A stretch of 64,000 nt of DNA from Ophiodon elongatus (taxonomy: Eukaryota > Chordata > Actinopteri > Perciformes > Hexagrammidae): positions 2,935,001 through 2,999,000 of the forward strand of contig JACSYO010001856.1 of assembly GCA_016806645.1 (NCBI GenBank), read 5' to 3'. Below the pieces are notes generated by a model. It was not told where the DNA came from. It did not search any database and was given only the letters and a program-made list of their open reading frames with translations. Both the position numbers and the translations under genes were made by a program. Below are positions 1-16,260 of this stretch, piece after piece. Every line of letters begins with the position of its first letter. The stretch's first letter is position 1.

Positions 1-408
1 CGCACTGGGACACCTGCGTCTGAAGCTGTAATTTGTCTTCTCTCATGTTCAAGGTGTTTTATGAGAGCAAAAGGACAAGGTGAAACAGCGAACAAAACAA
101 GCAGGCCCACGTACTCCTCTGGAAATCCTCCCTCTCTGTGTTTGCAAGCTGCACAGAGAGTATTTTCAAATGAGCTTCGGCACAAACACAAAGGTGTGCG
201 GGTGATGTGCGAGTGAGGACTTAAACAATGTGAATAACTCCACTCCAAAGTTTTGGGAGGGTAAAATTTGTTATTGCACTGTCGAGCTTGAGCCACTAAC
301 AGATCCATCAACTAGTAGGCAACATAAGTAAGAGTAAAAAAAGTTCACTGAAAGTACTTTTCTGTTGTTGTCTAAGTAAGTGGGTGTGTACATGTCTATG
401 AGAACGTA

Positions 409-411
<3 letters not shown>

Positions 412-441
<30 letters not shown>
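412..441. repeat. (GT)15 microsatellite
   Basis: Perfect dinucleotide array, directly visible. Confidence 0.95.
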
Positions 442-444
<3 letters not shown>

Positions 445-1480
445 GCTGGCGGTGACTGGTGATCCCTGCCTCTTCCTGTATATCTTATGCTGGGGTATTA
501 GAGAGGGTCCCTCCCAGAGGCAGTGACTACACAGGCTCTTCTGAGAAGGCGCTCATCAACGCCCCTGCTTTCAAAGGCAGCTTTAGCCAGTGCCATTCAA
601 AGCAATCAGCCCAGTCAGGGTCTGCCCATCCAGCCCAAATCCCTTCATGGCTATCAGAAGAACTCTGAGCTGGGCCTGCTGGGGGCAAGGCAGGGATGGG
701 GGTGGGATTTGCTCATAAGGGATTGTGAAAAGGCCGTGACACACGCTTATTCATGCCCCAATAACCCCCAACAAAATATATATACTGTTCATGAAATATA
801 TAATTAAAAAAAAGATGGGAGTTAAGGGATACCCTGCTGCAGAAGTAATGGAGCCCATCTTGAATATTGCACATATTTATGTGCACAGTACGCAAACGAG
901 CACTCATACACACGTGCATGCAGTCAAGCTGCTATCTGCCATGGTGGATGACTTAACCTCCTCCATTATTCAGATGCCAAAGGACATTGCTTTGGAGTTG
1001 GGGAGTGACGGCATGGCAAAGGATAAGTGCCAAAGAAGTGACTACTGAAAGGCCAGCAAAGCCTATGTCTGTGTCAAAGTTGGCAAATAATGTAGCTGTG
1101 GGGATGTATGTGACGTTGTTCGAACCGACAGTACACCTAGCATGTGTGATATGCAAACTGTTTGCTCACAAATGGTGCAGAATTTATTTATACATAAACA
1201 AGTTTTAGTGGAACATGCTAACTCACATCAACAGGGCATCATTTGTTTTTAAGACGGACGCACTGAGAAATAATAATGAAAGCAAACAGAGAAGTTAGAA
1301 AATAGTTAGAATAACACCCATTATAGCCCTCTGTTTCAAACTACCATCTTAGCTTATGAATGTGAGCAACAGTCTAAATATTGTTCTAGCTGTGATCTTT
1401 TAACTGTATTTATTATACAATATTTGATGTGTGTGAAAGAAAAATGCTCTGGATTCTGCTGTGGACTGGTTTTGGTTATA

Positions 1481-1483
1481 TGT

Positions 1484-1550
<67 letters not shown>
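1481..1550. repeat. (TG)n microsatellite
   Basis: About 35 TG units with two early GC interruptions. Frames through it are artefacts rich in Cys and Val. Confidence 0.95.
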
Positions 1551-1551
<1 letters not shown>

Positions 1552-4500
1552 AGGGGGTTCACAGGGAATAACACTGGGCAGAATTTACCCATGAGAAAAC
1601 AACAAAAGATGCCTCAGAAGTATGTCAGAGTGCCCTCATATCTCTGCGGTGAGGGCAGAGAGGGTACAGAGTGCTGGGAAGGGTCAGCCAATTTTAGAGA
1701 GTGTCTTGTTTTCTATCTCCATCTAAATCCAGTGCTCTTTGGGCAGCTGCAGTGAAACACATAACAAAAGCTCTCCTTGAGAAACAACAGACCAATCAAA
1801 ACCGGCATCAGGAGCTAGATGCAGTAAATATGAGCCAGTTATTTGAAGTCTGAGGTTTTTTCTCCTAACAAACAAGCTCATCTACGTTTCAAGATTTATG
1901 ACAATTTCCCATAAAAGAGAAGAAAAAATAGCTGCACAAAAAAATTGTTTGGGTTTTGCACCCAGATCATGATACATTTCAAATATGTATGAAACACAAA
2001 CCGATGAGAAAAGACTGCTAAGCTTCAGTTATGTAAAAATGTGAGCTGAGGGGTTCGACTGAGATGAGTTTATGACTATGAATACCACTAGCCAAATTAA
2101 GCCATCAGCACACAATATTTTTGCAAATAGTCAATCTTTAGTTTCTTTCCTTTGTCATAACAAAACTTTAAGTCATAACTACAGTGTTTGTTGTCAAATA
2201 TGAAGCTTGTTTGGGAAGAAAAGTGCCTGACACAGTGAGCCATCATGGGATATTTCCACTGAAAATGATGAATCACCAGCTTTAAATGAAGAATCAATTT
2301 GCCAAAATCATTTGACAATGTATTGCTATATTCAATATACAGTCTGTAAATCATCCACAGTCATGTCCAACTGTCTTCATAAGGATGAATACAATTGTTC
2401 AGTTGGAAATGTGGGTCAAAATGGTTACAATAATAATATCTATCATCAGGCAAGAGAGAAGGAAACCTTTGCATACTTCCACGAAACAGTCATGACCTGA
2501 GAGATGGTTGTAACGATGGGGATCATGGGTGCGCTCGATGCTCTGCACAATTAGCTCCAGCTTTCTAGGGTTGATCCACCAGTATGGAACCAAGGCCCAA
2601 GCTTTATCCTGCATCTGGCAACCCACAGCTCTCAGCATAATTACCCCGGCAACTGTGCTCCTCCTCTGAGCCTTGCTAATCTGTAGAGGCCGTGGCCCTG
2701 CCGTCAGCTCCACGCGGCTGAAAGGGAGGTAAGGAGGCACAGTACTGTACCACGTACACCCTTGCCACTATGAATCATAATGTATAAACAGATCAAAAGA
2801 ACAGAGAACATCTTGACCTCAAACAGGATGAGGGACAAGGGAAAGGGCACAGAAAGGAAGGAGGTTATTGGCCCAAACTTTGAAAACAACTATCTGCAGA
2901 GGAGTCTAAGGAGGGCTAAGATTCACCTACTGAGAGTTGAGAGCACTGGTGCTTTCAAGCCCATGGACAGTGGGGATATCAGGAAGGTAAAGGGCCTATT
3001 GAGTGCCGAGCTATCTTGCCCTGGCACTTAATCAAAGGGATTAAAGCTTGGGAAGCCAAGCCCACAGGTTATCCTCCAGGAAGCATACCAAGTAGTTATC
3101 AAAAACACCAAAGTTCAAAGCAGCTCAATTTTCCTATATTAGAAGTGTTTTGGCCGGAGCCCTCAGGCTTGTTTCAAGGTAAAAGAACTGTGTTAGAAAT
3201 GTTTGTGCTTGCATGCTTGGAAGGAATGAGGAGCGGGCGGTTGCTTGTACTTCATTGAAGACCTCAGTCCATCTCGCTCAACGCAGTGCCGTAAATCACT
3301 CCGAGACCCCGCCTCAGTCCCCAGAAAACCTGATACAACTATGTCTCACATTCACACAAGTGTCTCCCACAGACAGAACAGGGTGGGGCAGTGCATTTGT
3401 TACAATTAACTTAAACACTTTCAGTGTGGTATAATATTACCTATACGATTGGCCCCTTTACTGTTGCACAATTCCAGTAGCCTTTGTATCTAAAACAGGA
3501 GTTAGCGAGAACTCTCTTTGTTCTTTCTGACTACTGCTGTATTGTAGCAGCCCAGGGAGGAAAATGATCAGACTGGAAGTAAGAAGACTACTCTATAACA
3601 GCATACATGGTTGTGGCCAAGCTGTTTACACACATGCGCTATGCATTGGGGATCAGTGTGAGATTGTGAGATTTTCTTTGACATGTATAATTGGGCAAGC
3701 ACAGGGTCAGTGGTTTGAAGCTTAATGTGAGGAGTTTGAAAGTGAAAGCATGTGACAAATCCCATGACTCCTCAAAAGTTGTAAAGTACTGTGGCCTTTA
3801 CAGTGGCCCAGAACAGCTCAACCAGAATCAGGATTGCATGTCCCACAAAATACTAACTAACATTGTCAGGTTTAGTGGTTAGGGGCCCGACTGGGACGAG
3901 AGCTTCTCCTGCTGAAAACATGTGCCTCCGTAGTACTCTGAGGTGTTACTGAGAAGCTGTTCATGAGTTAACAGTCTATAGGGACGGACATTATTCTATT
4001 GCATATGTATGCATATCAAGCCTTCATTAATTTGTATCCTCAGATTTAAAAACAAAATGTCACTGTGGACCACCAGACAGTTTTCCTTCAGATCTGCGGA
4101 TCTTGTTTTGTCAACAATAACACCTTGCAGTGACTGCAGCAGTCTCATGAGACTTGGCATGAGGAAGAAGAGTCCCAACCACGAGCTGCGAATAGCTAGA
4201 AACACAAGTCCTGCATTTCTCCCGGACTATCGCCAAGGCTAAAGTGCGACGGCTTAACTTTATGAAAAACAATATGTACCCATTCTAGCCCATACAGGCC
4301 TTGTTGTGATGAAATCAGCCTGGTCACATATTTAGCAAGTTGATTATTGAAGCCTCTAACCTGCCAGGATCCGGGTATGGCTTTAATAGACAGAGCCCAT
4401 CTGTCTGACGTTAGGACTATTGGAAACAGATGGGCCTTTAATTGTATTTTAGTCTAAATTGTAAAATAGCTACTTGGGAACGAAGCTAAAATAACATACA

Positions 4501-6005
4501 AACAACAGCAACTATGATAACAACTGCGCCCGGAATGAAATGAGTACAGTAAGAGATCAAAAACATAAGGCGTACAAATTCAGCTCTGCTCTTTGAAAGA
4601 GGATCCCCCCAAACATTACTGGCCCAGTATTGATTTACACTGCAATTTCGTATTTCTCTCCCCACGCCAGCTCCACAATCTCTGTCTAGCAGGAGGTCCA
4701 GCAAATAGCACTCATCAGATTTTTCCAAAACATAAAAGATTGATACCTTGCCTCTTTTCAGACAAAAGAATAATTGAGGAAGGTTTGAAATTGGTATTTG
4801 GCAAAAAAAAAGCCCACTGAAACCAAAAGTAGATCGCCAGGCCCCAGAGTTAGTTTAATAAACCATAATGGGAAAGTGTTGCACTTGTGTGATGGAAAAG
4901 CTGTAACTTGTAAAAAGATCCACTCTTACCTATTAGATCTGACAAATATAATGCCATAGTTATGAGGATTGCAACGGCATCCTGTTTGAAACCTGAACAG
5001 CTACGACAGAAAAAAAGGGGTAAATAGATAACAATATGATGAAAGCTTTTACAATAATACTTGTTGAATCATTTTCTACCAGCTTCAGACACTAAAAACA
5101 AAAGGGAAGATTTTCTTTGGTCCAACCATTGCCAGCAGTGCAGTGTATCGGAATAGCCTCCCTTTCCTAAACCCTGCAATTTTCAGCCATAGACGAAAGG
5201 GAAAGAACAGATAAACAGGCTTTTTTTTTATATTTCAGTCCAAATCACATCAAGGTATAAACAGTGAGCCCAGAGCACATCTCCTATTCTTTTTCAAAGT
5301 AAGTCCTGCTGTTCCATTTCAAATACCTCAGGGTTATGGGTCATAATGCTGCTTTCCAGCTTCTGAACACGTTTATTCAGGCATCCTACTGTAAATAGGG
5401 GGAGATTCAACATCAAATATCTCTATTCCCCATGCTGGCCCTTTCGTCTGTTCTGAGTGGATGTGTGCTTTTGGCTAACAAAATAATGGTTTCTCCTCTT
5501 CTCTTACCAGACTCTGAATACAAAGTGGCAAAATAATTGAGGCAAGTGTTGAATATAGTTCTCTTTGGTGTCACAATGCATTAGGCAAGACCCTGAATAA
5601 GACTTGGTATGAAATCAATCAACTTGGCAAAATAACCAAAACCTAAAGATAACATAAAACCAATATATGTCAGGAAATTAAATTAGTGGTAGCTTATGTT
5701 ATGGCTCACAGCTCCTCAGCCATTAAAGGGGTAATAAATGTGTTATAAAGCTCTTACAAGCCCCTAAGGCCATTAAGGCCTGAGCTGCAGAGCTGTTTAC
5801 GAGATTGTTTATTACAGGCTAGGCTTATCATCATTTACCACACAGAGGTGGCTAAAATGAACTCTATAAATAGCAGATTCACTGGTGCTAAGCCAAGCTA
5901 AACAAGAATGCTATAACATGAATATATGAATTGTCAGAAATGCATCCAGTGGGAAGGTGAGGCAAAGAGAAGAGAAGAGGAGTAGAAGAGAGCAGGGAAG
6001 GAGAG

Positions 6006-6050
6006 AGGAGAGGAGAGGAGAGGAGAGGAGAGGAGAGGAGAGGAGAGGAG
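6006..6050. repeat. (AGGAG)n pentanucleotide array
   Basis: About nine consecutive copies of a five-base purine unit inside a longer GA-rich tract (5955-6055). Confidence 0.9.
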
Positions 6051-6496
6051 CAGGGTGACGAGCAGGTGGCTTCATATTGTCTCTATCCACCACATATGTC
6101 CCGTCCACTGCTGAGCTGACAGGTAGGGACACAATGTGTTGACCTGAGGGCCTGTTAGAGACCGACAAGTGGATAAATATAGAGCAGTGGGAAAGCATAG
6201 GTGTCTTAAATGACATATCGAATTATGCTCATCCTCTGCAGTCTATCCCCTCAGTCCAGAAGAGGCTTACGCGAACACAACTGCTGTCGTGCCGGCAAAG
6301 CCACAGCTCTAACTGCTCATTCTTTGAAGTAAACATTGATAGCGGTGCAATTGTGTCTATTATTGTATCTTTCACGTGCCTCGACCAGCACCCCTCCATC
6401 CTCTTCGAGCAGCCGCATGCACAATATAAACATAAACAGCCCTATGCCTCATTTGTATTTGCAGTGAATGGAGGAGATTGCAGCTGTGTGTGTTTC

Positions 6497-6504
6497 ATTT
6501 GCAT
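6497..6504 (-). promoter_or_regulatory. POU octamer motif
   Basis: ATTTGCAT, a perfect reverse octamer within tttcatttgcatatgag. The motif is known to bind POU-domain factors. Function here is inferred only. Confidence 0.35.
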
Positions 6505-7050
6505 ATGAGAAAACAGTTTCAAAAGGCTTGTCTATAATGCATAAGAGCCTTTTAGGCTGTCTTTACTGCAACACTCTATTCCTCCCACTGACAATCCATG
6601 CACGGGTTTGCATCATTTTGTGAGACATGCCAGTTTTGAATTATTCAGTCACTCATCTCCGCCGCAGCACCGCATTTAACAAACACACATGCACGTTCAC
6701 GTATAAAAAGACGGAGTGGTCTACAAGGATACTACAACAGCACCTCAGCCAGTCCCTTTGGAGAGGTGGGAATCCTATTACCTAGCTGTCAGAACCTGTC
6801 GGACGCATTTCCCTATGCCAGGCCCCCTTTGTTAGGAGGGAATACGATGTACACCACCAGTCCATTTAGAGGCAGCCTGCTCTGTGTGCTTTAATGGGCC
6901 TTGGGCCTTGAGCGTCACGAGCAGAAGAAAACACAGTTCAATTTCCCCTCACAAGTGCATAAAACAAGCACCTCCACTGTACCAGCCCCATGCATAATTC
7001 ACTGTCGGTGATGTGTGTCTTAAACGCTGCTGAAATATACATGGCGGCAT

Positions 7051-7058
7051 ATGCAAAT
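7051..7058 (+). promoter_or_regulatory. POU octamer motif
   Basis: ATGCAAAT, a perfect forward octamer within gcatatgcaaatttgg. It lies about 550 bp from the reverse octamer at 6497. Confidence 0.35.
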
Positions 7059-7604
7059 TTGGCAGTGCTCTCCCATGCTGTACTTGCTAAACAGACAACA
7101 AGAGAATAGCATGCCACGCAGACGGCCCCTTCTGGACACAGACAGTATGTAGTACAGTATGCAATTTTATGTGTGCGTGTTGAGGGAGTGTTAGCTGTAC
7201 ATAATAAGTCTTGAATGTGTAGAGAAACGTGCAACGGTGCTCGCTGTACCTTTAAATGTCCTGCAAGCCAGCATCTGTGAAACCGCAGATAGGTTGCTGA
7301 CGGTTTATGGAAGAACGTTGTGAAGCCATTGCGTGAAGCTTTACCGCTTGTAGCCAACTTGGTGTATACTTGGGCCAGCAAATCCAAAGGTGTTCAATGA
7401 AACAAGGATTGTTGAAATTACTCCCAAGTTAGGGGTATAATTAACTATCAAGACCATGCTTTCAACAAATATTCATTTAATTCTATTTTGAGGAAGACAT
7501 TGACAGATTTTGAAAGGAATCCTGTGGTTCTTAGAGGAACTGCAGCTTAAGACTCAAGACTACAGCTTGGATTTTCACTGTCTGTGCACCAGCGTGTGTG
7601 TGTG

Positions 7605-7608
<4 letters not shown>

Positions 7609-7669
<61 letters not shown>
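7609..7669. repeat. (TG)n microsatellite
   Basis: About 30 perfect TG units, with a smaller interrupted TG array nearby at 7801-7828. Confidence 0.95.
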
Positions 7670-10813
<3,144 letters not shown>

Positions 10814-11469
10814 CAAATCAAATGTTTTAATCAGCTTGCTACAGCACATAATGAGGATCCACTAAGCCCCAGCTATCAGCTGCCATCGGCCACTTACTTG
10901 TGCCTTCAAAGAGCTGATTTTTCACTTCTTCTACAACCAGCTTAACACAGTAGCTATCGAGACTGAACACAGTCTGTGGATGTGCAATAAAACCTGAAAA
11001 GTGTAAGTGATGTTTCAGCAAGTGATATGTATGCAGTACAGCAAGGAAGCAATTATGGGCAAGTGGAGAAGGCAGTGCAGCCTATGGGGGACACGCCGGG
11101 TAGCTGAATACTGTACATTCTATTTGTAACCACTGTGATTTGCAGCATGGAAATACTGCTTGTATAAGGTCTTGGTTGGAGATCACATCAAAGCGTGTAT
11201 GATACACCACGCCACAGCTCATAAACCTGACTAGACACACGGTGACCATGGATACCATGCATAACGCGACTCACTCCTACACTAACAAGACACTGTATCA
11301 GATTTTGACTCTCGCCTTGAGTGCACACACCTCGTGATGCAGCGCAATGTGCACCTGGCCACCTCGCCACACCTGCACAGCACAAGGCAATCACATGAAT
11401 CAGCCAAGTCGGTTACAGCTAAACTAGTTTCCACTGCACTCACATGTCTGAATTCTTACTCAACCATCC

Positions 11470-11471
<2 letters not shown>

Positions 11472-11536
<65 letters not shown>
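11472..11536. repeat. (GT)n microsatellite grading into GA
   Basis: About 32 GT units followed by gagtgagagtgagagagaga. It is in inverse orientation to the CA array at 10687-10809. Confidence 0.95.
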
Positions 11537-11538
<2 letters not shown>

Positions 11539-14500
11539 TGAGAGTGAGAGAGAGAGGGGTGTAAATGTGGAGATGCACAGAATGTGTGCAGGTGGGCCTT
11601 TCTAGTGCAGTTCGTGGCCTCCTGGCATGGCTCTGACCTCTGTGAGGTGGGCTTACAGCTCCAGCCCTCCAGCTGGAGAAGTGATGACCTGAGAGCTGAA
11701 CGAACAGAGAGACTCGTCCTCCCGTCCTTGTCTCTTTCCTGCCTGCCTGCTGCAGTGTGTCCTGACTGGGGGGCATGCAGAGGTGGGATACCAGGCTGGA
11801 TGACTCTTTGTCCTCCTTTAAATCACTGCTTGAAACTTAATTACTTCACTCGATTTTCTTTTAGAAACTTTCCTTACTAATTTAAGTTTCTTTACAGCTC
11901 TGTTTTCTTTAATATATATACTATATTCTTTTATTTTCTTCTTTACTATGTATGATATACAAATGTATACATGTTTATATGTGTTGGAGTAACATGGAAA
12001 TAATAGAAAAGTGTCTTTATGCATGTATAGATGGATGTGGGATAATCTTTCCATGTCTGTTTGTATCATATCTTTATAAACTCTATTAATTATTATAATT
12101 ATTAATGCGATTCTCACACGTTCACAAATTCTCACAAACAGTGGAGTGGAAGAACTTCTGATTTCTCTCCTGTAGTTTAACATCAGAGTAAGAAAGTCGT
12201 TTTCAGTTTAAATTTAGGTGAAACCAAATTGATAGCTTGATTTCATACTCCGGAGCAGAAGTGTCTCGAACAGACAGAGAGAGGCGGTCCCATCTGTGCC
12301 AGGGGTTGCTTCACATGTCAAACCTAAAGCAAGCTAACCCGGGCCTCTGTAGCAACATCCGCCGCAGCCTGCTGTAAAATAAATGACGTTGTTAGCCGCA
12401 GTCTCGCAGGTGAAATGTGCTGCTGCTACAATTATTCTAATGCCAGCATGCCAGAATGCCAGTGCTACCAAACGCTGCTGTCAACCCAGGGGTTTAATTA
12501 GTTTGGCACGTGTGCCACTTATAATCACCTGCCATTACCAGTTCTGGCTGCATCTGCTTACACGTCTGTCAGTGCCGGGCAGGCTGTGTATGTGTGTATA
12601 GGTTTGTGGGTGTGTCGGACACCAGGTTGGTGAGTGTCTATTTTGGCAACAGAATGCAGACATCATCCAATGTGAAATCTAGACACAAAGGGTTCATAGC
12701 GTTATCTATATTTACATACACATATTTATGGAGACAGAAATTAATTAAACACAGGTCCCCCTTTTTGAGTGTGTATTCAAAGTAGCTGTCGATTACAGCC
12801 GGGACAATTGTATTAGTGGTACAGACTTGTCAGCAGTCCGTCTGTACAGGTGCATTGTGAAAGCAGAGGGGAGCAGGGCTTGGTAGTGTCAAACTGCATT
12901 GTGAATAGAGCTACACCTCAGGCTGAATACATCACATTGTGATTTCATGAGAGCTGGAAGAGGTGGAAGAAGAAGAAGAAGAAAAAAAAAAACTTCAGGG
13001 CGGCTAGTGAATCTCGACCCAAAACATGAGAAATGGAAGTTAAAAGTGAATCGTTCACTCCCCCTGGCGTAGCAGTGGCTACCTCTGGGGCTGGGATAGG
13101 AGGAGGAGGACGAGGAGGACGAGGAGGAGGAGAGGAGCCCGAGCCCCCTGGCTCTCACAGTCATGTGACGACTGAGCTCAATAGCTAAAGGATGGACCTC
13201 AGGCTGTGTATTTAGCTATCAGGTCATGAGCTCAAGTGTGTGTGCGTAAATGTGGCTCCATACATTTGTGTGTGCTGTAGGTGTGTGTGCAGCAGAACAC
13301 ATTCACACTTCCCCACTGACAAAACAGCGTCTCCGTTCTCCACATTCACCTATGTGTCTGCCGCAACACAATAGCTCCAACCGTCCCTATTCTTTGCAGA
13401 AAGTTCCCATTTAGCACTAAAACAAGGCTCCAATATTGTGCCGCCTCAAAAACATCTGTCGGGGACTTGTGTGGCTACACTAATTACAAATATCTGCAGT
13501 AATCCGCCGCCGATAAGAGAGTCATTACTCCACCAGACATTTATCACTATGGGATTGATGACCCATTTCAGAGGCTGCCTTTGTACACGGAAGTGAAATC
13601 GCTGATATCCCTTTTATCCTACATCGCTGCTGAAGCCATCCATTCGTCAGGAGGCAAGCTAGTTAGAATTGTAATTAACAGCTATGGACTTTGGCCCTAA
13701 TAGAATTTTTGCAGGAAACTGCAGATTGACGTAGAAGGGAAAAGGGGGGGAGTTATACTGTGTTTTTCTTTTCTTACTAATTGCCACTTGGAGTGGCTGT
13801 CTGTCGAGAAGAGCTGCTCTGCGCTCTGTCAAGAAAGTGCCACAGCAGCACTCCAGAATCTCCAAATACTGAATTTCTGTACATTTGTAAATATGTAAGC
13901 ATAGCCATTAAGAGATGTGCCCCGCACAGGCGCATTGCTTCCACGCAATAATCTGTCAAAGACACAAACGCACACTCATAGGTCAAACATAAAATATGCA
14001 CTTCCCTGCTCAAATACATAACTTATGGGGTTCCTTTGACTCTTTTTCCATTCTCAAACACGCTTGTACACCCACCCACACAGACACACACACACACAGA
14101 GTGGAGCAGCAGATGATCACAGTAGGTAAGGACTAAAGGTCTGGCCACCTGCCGGCCACGTCCCGTCTCTGTAGCGGTAATGAACAGAGACAGCTTGGGG
14201 ACCGCCCTGCGAGCTTGTCCCCCCCCCCCCCCAGTCTCCCTGCTTCAGGGGCAGAGCTGGGGGCCCTGGGGTGACAGCGACGCCAGAGATGTTCCACTCA
14301 CTGACAGGCAGGTCTTACCTGGCCAACCCTCTGTGCACACCGGCCCGCCAACACACACAGGAACACGCACATGCACACGGGGACAAATGCGGAGTTACAC
14401 AAAGACCTGCATGCGTGAGTGCCGTGTATACGTGCACACTGGAACTGTTCACATGTGTTCACGCGCCTATGCATATGCACAAACTGAAGAACACGTACAC

Positions 14501-16260
14501 ACACACAAACGCTGACCCGGTGTAATTCCTCCAGCACACGGCTGGTGACAGGAGCAGCTGCGGCCGCTACGGCAGACAGATGAAATTTTCATAACTATCT
14601 CCTCCAACTTCCATCCTCACCTTCAGGATAATTTATGACCTGCCTGCCAGCCTTGAAGAGACAATATGCTTGATATGAAATGAAGTGTTCCAGCGGTGTA
14701 GGTTATAATTAACAGAGGAGGGGAGAAAGATGTGCATATATAGAGTGGAAGGGGTGGAGGTGTGTGTGGGAGGGGAGCGCCCAGGTGTAGTGGTTGTGGT
14801 AGATGAGGTGGAGTAAAAGGGAAAGGACGGAGCATGTGGTGTGCATGCATGTATGTATAATTTACGCGTGTGTATGTGTGTGTTTAAAGACGGCATACAC
14901 TCCTTCAGTTCATTCTGTGATATAGACTTTAACGGTCCGAACCCAGCCCAGAAATGTCCAACCTCCACGTGGCTGTAAAAAAATCACACACATTGTTTAT
15001 TAGATTTCTTATGATATTGTTTGTATGTTTACTGAAGCCGATGCATAATTACTGACGTCATTTTCTGTCATGGTTCTACTCGCTCATCTACATACAGTAG
15101 CTCACTTATCTTTCACAAACAGTTATTCACATGTACACTATTGTGTAGAAATCCTAATTTGGGACCGTTTCAACGTGGTCCTCCCTCAAATGAGGACTAC
15201 TATCCCACCAAGAACAAGCAGGATTTACTTGAAATAAACAAGATGTTTTTGGTGAGCACACCCTCCACCGGACCAAAATGGTAAGTCGTTGGCGTTTGTT
15301 TCACATGCCTGCCACACATCCTCACCCAATCATGCTCTATCAGCTCTCTGGGATTTTGGGTTTGACCAGAAAGAATGTCCTGGTTTTCGTGACTCCCAGT
15401 AAAACAGGCCCAAACCCATTCCCTCCCCCTCGCTCCTTACCACATTGTCTTTTCCAAACACAAATCTTGTTTCCATATTAAAAAAGGCAGCATTTAATGG
15501 GCAACTGTTTCTGCAACAAGTGTGTTTAAATGTCTGTGGGACTTTTAATGACATTTTTAACTCTCTCTTTCTCCCTTTCTGTGCCACATCGCATTGCCAA
15601 GGTCTTTCTCTGAAATGCATAATTATGAAATGACTGTTTCCATTAAAACCTGCGAGCAATTTAATGCAGTTGTGACTCAGTTGAGGATAAGCAGAGAAAA
15701 TCAACAAAGAGAGCGTGATACTGAACCCTGCCAGTAGCAAGCCTTCCATTCCCACACTTAACCACAAAACGAGAGAAAGCATGTACCTCAATGGCCAATT
15801 ACTGACTTGTTTGAGAACAAGGCAAGACAAAGATAAGTGCATATTTACAGGGGTAGAACTTGTTTGTACAGTAAGTAAAAGGTAAAGAAATAGCATCGCC
15901 AGTCATCTTATTCAAGGTGCATTCCGGCAGGAATAAGACATACTCTGGAGTATTTTCCAGCCTGGGAGCTATCTACGATGGGGGTACAACGGCTACAGCA
16001 GCAGCAGCTGTGAGGCTCTGCTGAGGTCAGGACATGTCATGCATAACTGACTGACTGATTGCTAAACAAGGGCGGATGCATGAGAGAAGAATTCATAATT
16101 TACAATCAAGCGCACACAAACACACACCTCAAAGACACACAGGCCACAGGCGATCTCATGGCACGCATGTAACCGGTCTAAGGGACCACACAGACATGTT
16201 TTAGATAAAGACCGACAAATTAGACGACAGCGTCTTAGGCTAACCACTGCGTATGCACTA
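11537..16260 (-). other. FTO intron 7 segment, no gene seen
   Basis: Contents are a GAA run (12968-12985), a GAG-type tract (about 13099-13137), a C run of about 14 (14219-14232), a palindromic CRE (15053-15060) and an enhancer-like stretch (about 13440-13700). The 188-codon minus-strand frame at 15330-15896 is the longest chance frame. It has hydrophobic stretches but no recognisable domain and no flanking gene structure. Confidence 0.55.
15053..15060. promoter_or_regulatory. Palindromic cAMP-response element
   Basis: TGACGTCA, a perfect CREB/ATF consensus, lies next to gcataattac. A perfect 8-mer can occur by chance, but CpG depletion makes intact CREs rarer than base composition suggests. 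Function is inferred. Confidence 0.3.

Larger units (their letters stand above)
1..5900 (-). other. FTO intron 7, leftmost part (no gene seen)
   Basis: No exon was recognised on either strand. Two TG arrays occur (412-441, 1481-1550). A GC-richer patch at about 2500-2740 keeps a minus-strand frame open for 113 codons, but it has no motif I know and no good splice pair, so I do not call it a gene. The remainder is ordinary AT-rich intronic DNA. Assignment to intron 7 is by position after exon 7 and the absence of exon 8, so it could be intron 8 if exon 8 was missed. Confidence 0.6.
5901..7608 (-). other. FTO intron 7 segment with octamer motifs
   Basis: No exon was seen. The segment contains a five-base (AGGAG)n array and, from about 6230 to 7060, moderately GC-balanced sequence with two perfect POU octamers. 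It is treated as an enhancer candidate in the findings. The 149-codon minus-strand frame at 6938-7387 lacks recognisable domains and is probably chance. Confidence 0.55.

Noticed and set aside
2399..2740. Minus-strand 113-codon frame in a GC-richer patch
   Set aside because: No known motif and no adequate splice pair. More likely a chance frame or a non-coding element.
15330..15896. Minus-strand 188-codon frame
   Set aside because: Among the longest frames outside FTO, but without domains, splice context or neighbours. Long chance frames are expected in 64 kb.
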